A DNA stretch of 64,000 nucleotides from Geobacteraceae bacterium (lineage in GTDB: Bacteria > Desulfobacterota > Desulfuromonadia > Geobacterales > Pseudopelobacteraceae): the NCBI GenBank assembly GCA_016720395.1, contig JADKKR010000003.1, forward strand, positions 186,001 through 250,000. Direction: 5' to 3'. The notes beneath the pieces are model-generated. The model was not told the DNA's origin and did not search any database. It saw only the letters and a list, made by a program, of their open reading frames with translations. Positions 41,746 through 50,858 of this stretch are shown here, one piece after another. The position numbers and the translations under genes were made by a program. Position 1 is the first letter of the stretch; each line of letters begins with the position of its first letter.

Positions 41746-42723
41746 CTAAACTGCAAGACGCCCTGCGATCTCGGATTGCATCAGGTCGACCATCTCATCT
41801 ATGCGGGCATGGCTGTCGATGACCTTTGCCTCATCCTCTATCCGCCTGAGGAATGCCTCGGTCTTGCCATTATCAAGCAAAATGGAATTGCCTCCGGCTT
41901 CCTGAATGCATTTGTTGACAAGTATACGACCTTCCCTGGAAAGGTAAGCCATGGCAACTTCTTGAAGATCTTCCACCAGCTCAGCCAGCTTTTCATCACT
42001 CTGGCCCATAGGTGTCAGTGTCGGCAGAGGAGCTTCCTTGACAGGGGCTGAAGCAGCTCTGGCCTTGGGTGACGCCGGCCGTGCGGAGGCAGCTGCCCAT
42101 AGTTTAGGGAGGTTGACCAACTGCATCAGATCGTACAGCATAAGCTCTTCAATCGATTTTGTGGAGCGGACCTCAACCCGTGATCCGGGCAAGCCGGCTA
42201 TCTTGCGAGCCTCGTCCGGGGTTGTCTCAATATTTCTGCCGTTGTCATGATAAAACCCGATCGGCACTCCATTCTTATAGAACATCATGGCGGATCGTGT
42301 GTCGGTGTAAAAATGGACGACACCGTTCATGTCCTGTGTCTTGATCCGGGCAAGCAGGCTTTTCATGTCGACCTGCCTGACCTCGTCCCCCTTCAGGACC
42401 CTGGTACCAAGAAGCAGGGCATGGGCACACATGGCAAGGTCTGCAGTCATGCGATAGACATTGATCTCGCCCCCAGCGCTGAAGACCTTGTCAAACAGCT
42501 GCGTTATAGCTTCAAATCCAGTTTTGTCCTTTCCGGATTCAGAGCTGATGGCACAGATCAGTTTACCTCGGGCAAAAATACTGTAGGACTCGAAGCCAGG
42601 AGCAGTGTGATTGAGGTAGCCGGTAAAGTGTCCTTTGGCGAGTTTTTCTAATAATTCAGGTAAAAGAACCTTATCAGTGGAAATTTGCTCGTAGAGCGGG
42701 TTTGCCTTGGGCAAGAAATACAT
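41746..42723 (-). CDS. Unrecognised protein with two DUF4388-like segments, paralog A
   Basis: A 325-residue cytoplasmic-looking protein. I see two similar segments: FTGYLNHTAPGFESYSIFARGKLICAI (about 35-60) and MNGVVHFYTDTRSAMMFYKNGVPIGFYHD (about 150-178), each of the glycine-start, beta, G-x-I type found in DUF4388/PatA-N domains. A variable Ala/Pro linker and a helical C-terminal part with GGNSILLDN follow. Its closest relative is the gene at 50859-51824. The ATG at 42723 follows GGAGG by 8 bases. Divergent from the TPR gene. Confidence 0.7.
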   Translation of the reverse strand: MYFLPKANPLYEQISTDKVLLPELLEKLAKGHFTGYLNHTAPGFESYSIFARGKLICAISSESGKDKTGFEAITQLFDKVFSAGGEINVYRMTADLAMCAHALLLGTRVLKGDEVRQVDMKSLLARIKTQDMNGVVHFYTDTRSAMMFYKNGVPIGFYHDNGRNIETTPDEARKIAGLPGSRVEVRSTKSIEELMLYDLMQLVNLPKLWAAASARPASPKARAASAPVKEAPLPTLTPMGQSDEKLAELVEDLQEVAMAYLSREGRILVNKCIQEAGGNSILLDNGKTEAFLRRIEDEAKVIDSHARIDEMVDLMQSEIAGRLAV

Positions 42724-42923
42724 TGCCACTGCCTCCGAATGTGGATGTGATGTGTCTGCAGCCTGTGTGGTGGCAACCGGACGTCTACCTGGATGCCATG
42801 TGGAGGCGTTGCAGATTATGCGTGCTTTTCTCAGCACCGGTTTGTTAACGTAAAGTATTTTAACGGTCATGTCAAAAACTAAATTCAGACGCCGATGGCG
42901 TTAAAACCTAATATAACCGGCTT

Positions 42924-42960
42924 ATTATACTTGACATTACAGGGTGTGTTACAGTACTTT
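42924..42960. promoter_or_regulatory. Overlapping divergent promoters
   Basis: Plus strand: TTGACA (42931-42936) and TACTTT (42955-42960), spacer 18, for the TPR gene. Minus strand: TATAAT (42929-42924) with a weak GTAACA at 42952-42947, for paralog A. The two -10/-35 elements overlap in a 153-base gap, so the transcripts may exclude each other. Confidence 0.45.
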
Positions 42961-43023
42961 CACCCTGTTTATTCAAGCATTACTGATACAAGACCCGGGT
43001 GGAGTTGAGAGGATGCCGCATAC

Positions 43024-44871
43024 GTGGCTTCAAAACTAGATAAAATAAAAGAAGAAGCCCAGAAACTGGCGATCAAGGGTCCGGTAGAAAAGGCCATCAA
43101 GGCCTTTGAGCAGCTTGTGTCCATGGAGCCTGCCGTCCTCACCCATCGCCAGCGATTGGCCGATCTCCTTATAAAGGCCGGCCGGCCGGATGCTGCGCGC
43201 AGTGAACTTGAGGTGATCGGGAAGAACTTTTCCGCCAACGGATTCTATCTCAAGGCAATCGCTATTTACACGAAGCTTCAGGGTATGTTCCCCGGCGATA
43301 TTCCGATTGCCCTGACGCTGGCTGGATTGAATGAAAAACATGGCCTGACGGCAAATGCACTTGCTGAATACAAGCGTGTCTACGACTGTTATGAAAAGAA
43401 CTCCGAGACGGAGGAAGCGCTCGGCATTCTGGAAAAAATGCAGGCTGTCGACGCTCATAATATCAACATCCGCCTCAAGTTGGCAGAGGCATACTTCAGC
43501 GCCGGCAAGAAAGATGAATCCTATACCTCTTTCAGTAAACTTGCATCGTTGTTGCAGGAACGGGGAGATTCGGCGGCTTTTGCGAAACTCAATGCACGTA
43601 TCCAGCAACTTTTCCCCAAGAAATCAGAATTCATGCTGGAAATTCTTTCTGAGCAGGTTGCGAGCGGTAATGCAGCCAGTGCCGTCAACGGGCTTCAAGC
43701 GCTGTTGCGAACCAATCCAAATGATAAGCGACTTTGGGAACTGATAATCGAAGCCTACAAGCAGCTTGAGCAACCGCAAAAGCTGAAAGTTGCCTACCAG
43801 CATTTTCTCAAGTTTTTTCCCGATGAATTGCCGGCCAAGGTAGGGCTGATTCTTTGCCTGGCCTCCGAAAAGAACCTCAAGGGTGCCCTGGGCCTTCTTG
43901 AATCCTATGAACTCGAACTTATCGCAGGTAGATACCTTGATGATCTTGAAACAATCTACCGCGTCCTTGATGAGATTGATCCCATTAATCTGCCGGTGCT
44001 GGAAGGTTTGAGAAGGGTTTTTGAGGCTGGAGGTAAATTCGACGAGGTCGCTGCTCTCGAAACCAAGATCAAGTCGTTACGTAACCTGTCCGATGAAAAG
44101 TCTGCTTCCCGCCCGCAGGTACAGAAAGAGACGTTTGTCGAGCCGGAATATTTTGCCGGTCAGGCTCCTGAGGAGCCCGAATTCGGTGAAGTCTCTTTTG
44201 CAGACGTCGATACAGATATCTCTGCAGAAGAAGCGCAGCCGGTTTTCGAAACCGAAGGCGCTACCGATGAGGCGGAAATCCTTGATGAGGAAGTCGAGAT
44301 TGAGGTGGATTTCGATGACGCAGTTGATATTGAAATACCCTTGCATGAAGAAGCGACGATTGAGCCTGAGGAAGACTGGCTTTCTTCGGTAGGCAAGATG
44401 CTCGATAAGATTGCCACAAAAACCGGAAAGGTCAAATTCGCAAGCGATCTGGATGGAGAGGATGCACAGTCGCATTATGACCTGGGCACGGCCTTTATGG
44501 AAATGGGGCTGTATGATGAGTCTTTCAAGGAGTTTCGGCAGGCTGCTGTAGATGCGAACAGACGTTTTGTCTGTTTCGTATTTCAGGGAGTCTGTCTGCG
44601 CGAGAAGGGTGACCTGGAAAATGCTGAAAAGGTTCTGCGCTCACTTGTCAGGCCCGGACTCAGCCTTGAGGATTCATGTTCTGCCAAGTATGAGCTTGCT
44701 CTGACGTGTGAGGCTGGCGGGAAACCTGATGAGTATGTCAAGTTGCTGATCGAAATAGCTGCCGAGGATCGTAATTTCAGAGACGTCAGCAGACGCCTTG
44801 ACGCTGTCAATACCGACAAAGATGCCCTTGATTTTTCCGACGACGACTTTAAGATCTTTGATGTGAAATAA
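43024..44871 (+). CDS. TPR-repeat protein with an acidic linker
   Basis: A 615-residue protein without signal peptide: helical TPR-like repeats in residues about 10-350, a highly acidic stretch (about 370-460; many Glu and Asp), then two to three more TPRs (about 475-600). It probably acts as a protein-protein scaffold. I do not recognise a specific family. The start is a GTG at 43024; the ribosome site (GAGAGG) is a little distant. It is followed 87 bases later by the AMIN-domain gene. Confidence 0.8.
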   Translation: MASKLDKIKEEAQKLAIKGPVEKAIKAFEQLVSMEPAVLTHRQRLADLLIKAGRPDAARSELEVIGKNFSANGFYLKAIAIYTKLQGMFPGDIPIALTLAGLNEKHGLTANALAEYKRVYDCYEKNSETEEALGILEKMQAVDAHNINIRLKLAEAYFSAGKKDESYTSFSKLASLLQERGDSAAFAKLNARIQQLFPKKSEFMLEILSEQVASGNAASAVNGLQALLRTNPNDKRLWELIIEAYKQLEQPQKLKVAYQHFLKFFPDELPAKVGLILCLASEKNLKGALGLLESYELELIAGRYLDDLETIYRVLDEIDPINLPVLEGLRRVFEAGGKFDEVAALETKIKSLRNLSDEKSASRPQVQKETFVEPEYFAGQAPEEPEFGEVSFADVDTDISAEEAQPVFETEGATDEAEILDEEVEIEVDFDDAVDIEIPLHEEATIEPEEDWLSSVGKMLDKIATKTGKVKFASDLDGEDAQSHYDLGTAFMEMGLYDESFKEFRQAAVDANRRFVCFVFQGVCLREKGDLENAEKVLRSLVRPGLSLEDSCSAKYELALTCEAGGKPDEYVKLLIEIAAEDRNFRDVSRRLDAVNTDKDALDFSDDDFKIFDVK

Positions 44872-44958
44872 TGTTGACCTGCAGATGCTTCGAGGTCTGA
44901 TGCACAGAAATTACTCCTGCAGGCGTTGTATCAAATCTGTGATAAGGGAGGTAGTAGC

Positions 44959-45915
44959 ATGAAAAAAAAGGTTTGCAGCCTGGTAGGAGTTTTTTTTCTT
45001 TACGTAGTTTCACTGGCCGGCACCGCTCTGGCTGCGGAACTCCTTGACGTCAAGCCGGTCGGATCAGGATCGAATGTCGTCATTGAGGTAACGGCCGATA
45101 TTCCCATGACCTATACGTACTATAAGGTCCCCGGTCAGGCCCGCGCGGTAGTCGATATCGCCGATGCAGATCCTGAAAAGGTCGAAGCCCTGGTTGTCGT
45201 GAACAAGGGTGCTGTGTCCAGTATAAGCGTAGATAAAGCCATGATTGGTGACATGACGGTTAGCCGCCTGGTCTTCAATCTTGTTGCAGAGTCAGACCTC
45301 TCGGTCACCCACACCGCTGATCGAAAAACCCTGAATGTCTCATTCGGCGACGGGAAAGTGGTTGCCGTGCAGTCCCCTGCGGCCCCTGCCGTGGAGGTTA
45401 CTCCCCCGGTCGTCGTGCCAGAGCCCAAAGCTCCGGTAGCAATTGCTGCTGAACCTGTCGCCGCTGTTGCTGTACAACCTTTTTCCAAGGAAGAGGAAGA
45501 CCTTCTCGGCCTCGATGAACCACCGGCTGAGGCACCTGCCAAGGCTGCTGCTCCTGCAGTCCGTTCAGCGAAGCTGGAGCCGGTTGTGCCGGCAACTGTC
45601 GATCAGGAACCGGCAGCCATGGTGGTTGTCAAAGGTATCGTTGTCGGTGCATCGTATGTCGAGATCCAGACGAACGGTACGGTAGAAAAATTCAAGCCGG
45701 TCAGACTAACAAAGCCGGAACGTCTTTCGATTGAGTTCCCTGGTACGAGCACCGTGAGCGTTAAGTCGATCAAGGTCAAGAGATTCGGTATTTCAAACGT
45801 GCGTACCGGAACGACACCCGGTTTTGTTCGTGTCGTACTGGATGCTGCAAAGGCACCATTTCCTAAATATGAGATCGTTTCAGTTGAGAACGGCCTAAGG
45901 ATAAACTTCAAATAA
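44959..45915 (+). CDS. Periplasmic protein with two AMIN domains
   Basis: A 318-residue exported protein: signal peptide cut after ALAAE, an N-terminal AMIN domain (LLDVKPVGSGSNVVIEVTADIPMTYTYYKV), a low-complexity Ala/Pro/Val linker (about 130-215) and a C-terminal AMIN domain (VKSIKVKRFGISNVRTGTTPGFVRVVLD). AMIN domains bind peptidoglycan and occur in PilQ and amidases; this protein has only these domains. Start at 44959 with GGGAGG upstream. A strong terminator follows. Confidence 0.85.
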   Translation: MKKKVCSLVGVFFLYVVSLAGTALAAELLDVKPVGSGSNVVIEVTADIPMTYTYYKVPGQARAVVDIADADPEKVEALVVVNKGAVSSISVDKAMIGDMTVSRLVFNLVAESDLSVTHTADRKTLNVSFGDGKVVAVQSPAAPAVEVTPPVVVPEPKAPVAIAAEPVAAVAVQPFSKEEEDLLGLDEPPAEAPAKAAAPAVRSAKLEPVVPATVDQEPAAMVVVKGIVVGASYVEIQTNGTVEKFKPVRLTKPERLSIEFPGTSTVSVKSIKVKRFGISNVRTGTTPGFVRVVLDAAKAPFPKYEIVSVENGLRINFK

Positions 45916-45992
45916 GTACGTAATCATCTGATACTACTTCTATTGGAGTCTTCTACATTACGGATTCTGATTTAGATCCAGCTCAGGACAAC

Positions 45993-46024
45993 AAAAAAAC
46001 AGCCCGATATCGGGCTGTTTTTTT
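45993..46024. terminator. Perfect bidirectional terminator
   Basis: Sixteen-base palindrome arms (A7 CAGCCCGAT / ATCGGGCTG T7) with A and T tracts on both sides, between the AMIN gene and the converging cytochrome gene. Confidence 0.9.
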
Positions 46025-46054
46025 GTTTGCGAGTAACCGAGGTAAAAGGAGAGA

Positions 46055-46417
46055 TTATCTTTTGTTCTCATCCAAAATGTAATTCAACAGAATGACAACA
46101 TTGCGAATATCCGGTTTGCTCATCTCAGAGTTTGGTTTGCGCAGCATCTTGATCCCGTAGGCCTTTACAGCCTGCCTGTCGAATATCTGGCCGGTGATCG
46201 GCGCCCTGCCGGTCTGGATGGCAATGACTGTCCTCTCCATGGTATGACATTTGCTGCATTTCTTTGTCATCATATTAAATGTCTCTGCATATTGAGGCGG
46301 CAGACTTGCGGGATCAAAATTCATGTTAGCACCACGACCCTTGACTTTGATACGAGCATCGGCTCCGGTAGAGGCAATCAGAGTAATAAGTGCTGCCAGC
46401 AGGATTATTTTTCTCAT
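46055..46417 (-). CDS. Small monoheme c-type cytochrome
   Basis: A 120-residue secreted protein: signal peptide cut near ADARI, one heme site KCSKCHTMERT near residue 55, and a downstream Met (RKPNSEMSKPD) that could be the sixth ligand. It likely shuttles electrons in the periplasm. It is the last gene of the run below it and follows the heme-porin gene by 78 bases. Confidence 0.88.
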   Translation of the reverse strand: MRKIILLAALITLIASTGADARIKVKGRGANMNFDPASLPPQYAETFNMMTKKCSKCHTMERTVIAIQTGRAPITGQIFDRQAVKAYGIKMLRKPNSEMSKPDIRNVVILLNYILDENKR

Positions 46418-46495
46418 AACGTCTCCTCGTTACAGAGTATTACAAAACTTATATCATATAGTTGAAAAAATGCCAGTTCAAGAAAGCTCTTATAT

Positions 46496-47980
46496 TTAAA
46501 AGCTGAATGTCGCGCCCAAAGTTCCGATTCGATTAACGCCGGTCTGTCCTATTTCGTATTTGAACTCGGTTGCCAGCTTGAGGTTCTCAAGCGGTGCATA
46601 GCCGATAGTCGCCACATAGCGGCGCAGATACACATTGCTGAACGCAGCCTTGGCGCTCTCCTGCTGCAGGTATTCGAAGCGGGCGGCAGCGATCAGGTTG
46701 ACCAGGAGGGTGACTTCTCCTTCGATTGTGGCGGCTTTGGAGATAACATCGGTCCAGGGATTGGCTGCCAGCAGCACGTTATCGTCTTCACCGTAGTTCG
46801 CGAGCATGCGCAGACGGTAGATCTTGTAAAGCAGTTCGGTATCCAGGCCGGCGCGGAAATAGGTGTTTCGCGGGTCCGTACTGTTGCTCGCTCCGTTCTC
46901 TCCATAGTAACCGTAGGCTCCGGCGGTCAGAGTCAGGAAGTCGAGTATGCTCTCTTCCTTGTCCAGATCGACATTCGGCTCATTACCCAGATAATCGGCA
47001 CCACCGAACTTGTAGGCGATGTGGCCGTAGCCGTCCTTCTCATTCTGACCTTTGTGGTTGACAATGCCCAATGCACCAAAGAAACGCTTGCCCAGAATAC
47101 TGTTAACCTCAATGGCGTCCTGGGGCTGCTCGATCCTGAATACGGAATTGTCACCGACCGTGTAGGTGTACGGGACGTAGTTGTTAGTTACTGACATCTT
47201 GTTGTTGGTCTTCCAGAGACCAAGTTTAGGCTGGAAACGACCGATCTTCAGGTTGACGGGGGTACCCAGGGCGTGTCGCCACTGCAGGAAGAACTCGTTG
47301 ATGTCAGTCTTGTTATTGGAGGGTGTTACGCTGGTATTTCCGCCGGTCTCCTGCTCACTGTAGGCAACATACGTTGCAAAGAAGCCGACCTTGTCGCGGA
47401 AGTTACCAGCGGCATGGAGTTTGAATGAGCGGGCTGCGAAATCTACGTCGTTTCCGCCGGTTCCCATATTCCTGCGGTCACCGGTGAAATAGTTGATCGA
47501 CCCGGTAAAAGAGATCGGTAGCTGTTCAGGGATTCCGGATAGCGCCAGGCCTTCTGACTGGCTCTCTGCCGGTTCGGCTGCCGCGGTCGCAGCAGGCGCT
47601 GCTGTTGCAGCAGGTTGTGCGGCTGTAACTGCGCCCATGGCACCGGCTTTCAGTTTGCTGAGTTTGGCTGCATCGCCGTCGCCTTTGACAACCGGCGCCT
47701 CGCCGGTAGCCGTGTCACCTGCTGGTGCTGCAGCAGGCGCAGGTGCGGGAGCAGTAGCGGCAGGCTTGGAAGCCTTGCTCCCTTTGCCGACGTACACATA
47801 GGAGTTCTTAAGGAACGCCTCACCATACTCGTTCAGTTCCGGGTAGATGGTGTGGCAGGTGGTGCACTCGACCTTGTGTGCGCGGCTGAAGGCCGGCACA
47901 GCATGGGAGGCAGAAACAAATGCTAATTGCGCTGCAAAAGCTCCTACAGTGATCAGCAGTAATGAAGTTGTATGTCTCAT
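46496..47980 (-). CDS. Outer-membrane porin with an N-terminal heme c motif
   Basis: A 494-residue exported protein: signal peptide cut near SHAVPAFS, one heme site VECTTCHTIYPELNEYGEAF at about residues 37-56, a low-complexity Ala/Pro linker (about 70-135), then a beta barrel of about 340 residues with alternating strands, ending in Phe (ATFSF). It combines a heme and a barrel in one chain. With the decaheme lipoprotein just upstream it resembles the porin-cytochrome conduits that carry electrons across the outer membrane. Confidence 0.85.
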   Translation of the reverse strand: MRHTTSLLLITVGAFAAQLAFVSASHAVPAFSRAHKVECTTCHTIYPELNEYGEAFLKNSYVYVGKGSKASKPAATAPAPAPAAAPAGDTATGEAPVVKGDGDAAKLSKLKAGAMGAVTAAQPAATAAPAATAAAEPAESQSEGLALSGIPEQLPISFTGSINYFTGDRRNMGTGGNDVDFAARSFKLHAAGNFRDKVGFFATYVAYSEQETGGNTSVTPSNNKTDINEFFLQWRHALGTPVNLKIGRFQPKLGLWKTNNKMSVTNNYVPYTYTVGDNSVFRIEQPQDAIEVNSILGKRFFGALGIVNHKGQNEKDGYGHIAYKFGGADYLGNEPNVDLDKEESILDFLTLTAGAYGYYGENGASNSTDPRNTYFRAGLDTELLYKIYRLRMLANYGEDDNVLLAANPWTDVISKAATIEGEVTLLVNLIAAARFEYLQQESAKAAFSNVYLRRYVATIGYAPLENLKLATEFKYEIGQTGVNRIGTLGATFSF

Positions 47981-48028
47981 GATGCAGGTATCCTCCTCGT
48001 AAGTATATAACGTATTAGAATTAGAACA

Positions 48029-49930
48029 TTACCAGCGATCACACCGTCCATTTGCGATTACATCACTATACGGGTTCTTGCACAGGAACTCGAATACCTG
48101 TTGTTTGGTGAATGGTGTGCCGTTGAGAATTCCGCCCTGTCCGTAGAATACGCCTGTGGATGGTGACAGAAGCAGCGCGGAATCAGTCAGGGAGTTAACC
48201 TTGGTGTAAACCTGGGTGGCATTAGCACCGTTGAAATTCATAATCCCGTCGTTAAGCCAGTCTATGGAGTCATAGATCAACTGCTTGGTATAGGTGGCGT
48301 TATGCGTATAGCCGGCCGGATCCTGGATATAGATATTGTAGACAAAGTTTGTTCCCATTGTGTAGGCCCCGGCGTGAATTCCACCGGAACCCGGAACGAT
48401 GTACGTTCCGAAGTTATTCCAGTTATTTAATGTAGGTATCATCAGTTTGAGTGCTGCGACAGCTGCGCGGTACCTGTCGCGCTGAGCATTCATGAAGGAT
48501 GCGTTACGCGGGTTGGTGCTGTGGCATGTGTTGCAAATTGCCTCACTCCTCACACTGAGTATGCTCTCAAGGAAGTTCCCGTTGGTCCATTCGACCGCCT
48601 GGAACAGGTGAGGAGTGCTGTTGGTCATATGGCATCCAATACAGGCGCCATTTGGACTGATCTCGAAGCCTCTCGTTTTGTGAGCCGGATCGGACGTGTA
48701 TTTCGTCATGCTGGTGTAGAAGTGAAATCCGCTCTTGCCTTGCAGGTTGGCGCCTGAAGTGAAGTCATGCGGTGTAATGCCTGATGGACGGGTAGTGCTT
48801 GTCGTGCCGGTGTAATCGAACAGGCCCTGTTTATCGGCCTCTTTTATAATATCACCGGCTTCTCGACCGGCATGGCAGACGACGCAGGCATTCGACTTGC
48901 CGAGTGAGTCATACTGGACTCGCATCTTGGCTCTGATAAGGGGAGTGCCGGCGGGGTGAGAGGAGTAGGTGTACCACATGGCCGGAGCAGCAACAGTACG
49001 CAAGGATCCGCTGTAGGAACTTTTGCCGCCGTCATTCCTTGAGTCGATATGACAGACGTCACAATTGGTAGTTTCGCGCGATTTATCCGTATAAACGTAG
49101 GGATCCGGCTGGTTTCTTATAAAAACATATTTCGGGTAGTTGCTCTGGGTACCGTCAAAATCCGGCAATGCGTTTACATCGCTGAAACCTGAGGTGACAA
49201 AGTTAATATAACCGGTACTTGTGTGGCATACGACGCAGTAAGGTCCGAAGTTCTGGTCCTGAGGGAGACTGCTCCCCCGGCCCTTGAAGTCTGTGGTGCT
49301 TCTTCTGAAGGCTGCAGTTGTGTTGCCGTGCCCAGATTCGGCCCACTGCTTGCGCTGGTTGCGGCCGAAGGAGGTGTCATGCGGGTTGTGGCACGTGCGG
49401 CATTTGTTAACATAATTCTTCGATACATAGTTGCCGTGCCGCCCGGTACTGTAATGCGTGTAGCGTGTCGTGCTGCCGGCAGGGATCAGAGGATCGGAGT
49501 AGGTCAGCGGCTTGAAGCCGTCGTTCAAGGTGGGGCGAGGATTAACCTTGGCGTGGCACGTGGCGCACCGTCCCTGACTGTCAGGGTTGGCGCTGGCATC
49601 GTTTAACACCAGTCCGCCCATGGTGTGGCACTTGGAACATGAATTCGGATGCAGGGCAGGATTGTCAAAATCGCTGCCGTGACAGTTTTTACAGCCGGCA
49701 GCATTATTTGTGTTGTGGACGGATGCCATCCATTCCGTTACGACCGATTTTCCGCTGCCGGGAGTTGCCCATTTTGTATTTTGAGAATCCTGATGGCATC
49801 CGATGCAATAATAAGAATCGGTCAGGGCGTGGCCTGTTTTTTCCGGGGTTGTCCCGCCGCTTCCGCAACCGGCAAGCAGAACCGCCATGCCGCCCAATGC
49901 AAGCAGATACACATATATCTTTGATTTCAT
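48029..49930 (-). CDS. Decaheme c-type cytochrome lipoprotein
   Basis: A 633-residue lipoprotein: lipobox LLAGC near residue 22 and ten CxxCH sites (YYCIGCH, CKNCH, CSKCH, CATCH, CRTCH, CVVCH, CDVCH, CVVCH, CIGCH, CNTCH). Free His residues spread between them could be distal ligands. The last 150 residues have no heme. It is probably outer-membrane anchored and exchanges electrons with extracellular minerals or the heme-porin encoded 48 bases downstream. GGAGG precedes the ATG at 49930. Confidence 0.93.
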   Translation of the reverse strand: MKSKIYVYLLALGGMAVLLAGCGSGGTTPEKTGHALTDSYYCIGCHQDSQNTKWATPGSGKSVVTEWMASVHNTNNAAGCKNCHGSDFDNPALHPNSCSKCHTMGGLVLNDASANPDSQGRCATCHAKVNPRPTLNDGFKPLTYSDPLIPAGSTTRYTHYSTGRHGNYVSKNYVNKCRTCHNPHDTSFGRNQRKQWAESGHGNTTAAFRRSTTDFKGRGSSLPQDQNFGPYCVVCHTSTGYINFVTSGFSDVNALPDFDGTQSNYPKYVFIRNQPDPYVYTDKSRETTNCDVCHIDSRNDGGKSSYSGSLRTVAAPAMWYTYSSHPAGTPLIRAKMRVQYDSLGKSNACVVCHAGREAGDIIKEADKQGLFDYTGTTSTTRPSGITPHDFTSGANLQGKSGFHFYTSMTKYTSDPAHKTRGFEISPNGACIGCHMTNSTPHLFQAVEWTNGNFLESILSVRSEAICNTCHSTNPRNASFMNAQRDRYRAAVAALKLMIPTLNNWNNFGTYIVPGSGGIHAGAYTMGTNFVYNIYIQDPAGYTHNATYTKQLIYDSIDWLNDGIMNFNGANATQVYTKVNSLTDSALLLSPSTGVFYGQGGILNGTPFTKQQVFEFLCKNPYSDVIANGRCDRW

Positions 49931-49979
49931 TGCTTGATACCTCCTGATTCCGAAGGGGATACTCTACGTGGTGAAATGG

Positions 49980-50003
49980 AAAAAGGCGGTATCACCGCCT
50001 TTT
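49980..50003 (-). terminator. Terminator after the polytopic membrane protein gene
   Basis: A perfect 10-base stem AAAAGGCGGT / ACCGCCTTTT with a 3-base loop, then five T residues on the minus strand. It separates the membrane-protein/paralog B transcript from the decaheme gene. Confidence 0.85.
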
Positions 50004-50007
50004 CTTC

Positions 50008-50757
50008 TTATCTGAGCAACCGGTAAATATACATGAAGGTGCCGCCGACCGACAGGCCTGAAAGAAGGCCGGCATAGCGGCTGACACCTTGAGAGAACGC
50101 AACCCTGAGGGGGTATTGGTCGATGTCGGTCATCTCGTCGCTCATGACGGCGATAATGTCCTGCCAGTCCTTATCCCACTGGAATACCTGCAGGTAGAGT
50201 TCGGCTCCCTTCCAGAGGAAGATGCAGATGAAAACGACGCCGAAGGCGATGAAGCCGCGTGAGATGGTGGCATCCTTGATGGATTCGTAGATCTTTCTGA
50301 TGATCTCCAGGTTCATGACACAGAGGAATACCCAGATGGCATTCTCGATCATCCTGATGTTCCTGATGGTGTTCGGGCTGGGGGTGGGGTTTACTATAAG
50401 GAACGCACCCGAGCCGGCCAGGATCACAACGGTTGAAAGATAGACGAATATCTTCTGGCCCGAAATTTCGAACGTTTTACAGAAAACGTAGTATTCAAGG
50501 AATCCGTGTGTGATCAGCATGATCGCAACGGTACCGATGATGTAATGGAAGGCGGAGAGTTTGTAGTAATGGACAAAGGGGTTGATGGCGTACGCCTGAC
50601 CGAGAAAGATCAGGAAGAAGCCGATCGAGATACTGGTCCAGACGCGGGCGTTGCCTATGCTGAAATAGAAGCTGATGGCTCCGGCAAGGCCCCAAAAGAT
50701 CACCTGGATGAGGTCGAAAGGATTTAGCTGGGTGATAAGTTCGACGAGTTGTTGCAT
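50008..50757 (-). CDS. Polytopic membrane protein of unknown function
   Basis: A 249-residue protein with about seven hydrophobic helices (near residues 17-37, 42-60, 70-92, 103-122, 137-153, 168-188 and 225-245) and no signal peptide. No metal or heme motif is evident; conserved-looking His residues (VHYY, FHYI, ITHGFLEYY) fall within helices. No family recognised. GGAGG precedes the ATG by 4 bases. It lies downstream of paralog B, from which it is separated by the repeat element. Confidence 0.72.
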   Translation of the reverse strand: MQQLVELITQLNPFDLIQVIFWGLAGAISFYFSIGNARVWTSISIGFFLIFLGQAYAINPFVHYYKLSAFHYIIGTVAIMLITHGFLEYYVFCKTFEISGQKIFVYLSTVVILAGSGAFLIVNPTPSPNTIRNIRMIENAIWVFLCVMNLEIIRKIYESIKDATISRGFIAFGVVFICIFLWKGAELYLQVFQWDKDWQDIIAVMSDEMTDIDQYPLRVAFSQGVSRYAGLLSGLSVGGTFMYIYRLLR

Positions 50758-50789
50758 ATACCCTCCAATAATAACTGTTTAGCAGGTTA

Positions 50790-50858
50790 GAAATTATTCA
50801 AGCAGGTTTGTGAAAAATAATTTCGTTAACGTACTTATCCCGTTTATCAGGGGTAAGG
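50790..50858. repeat. Hairpin repeat element, copy 2 (GTACGTTnAC type)
   Basis: Directly after the stop of paralog B. GAAATTATT (50790-50798) and AATAATTTC (50816-50824) form a perfect stem, followed by the tail AACGTACTTATCCCGTTT that matches copy 1 at 36 kb. Confidence 0.6.
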
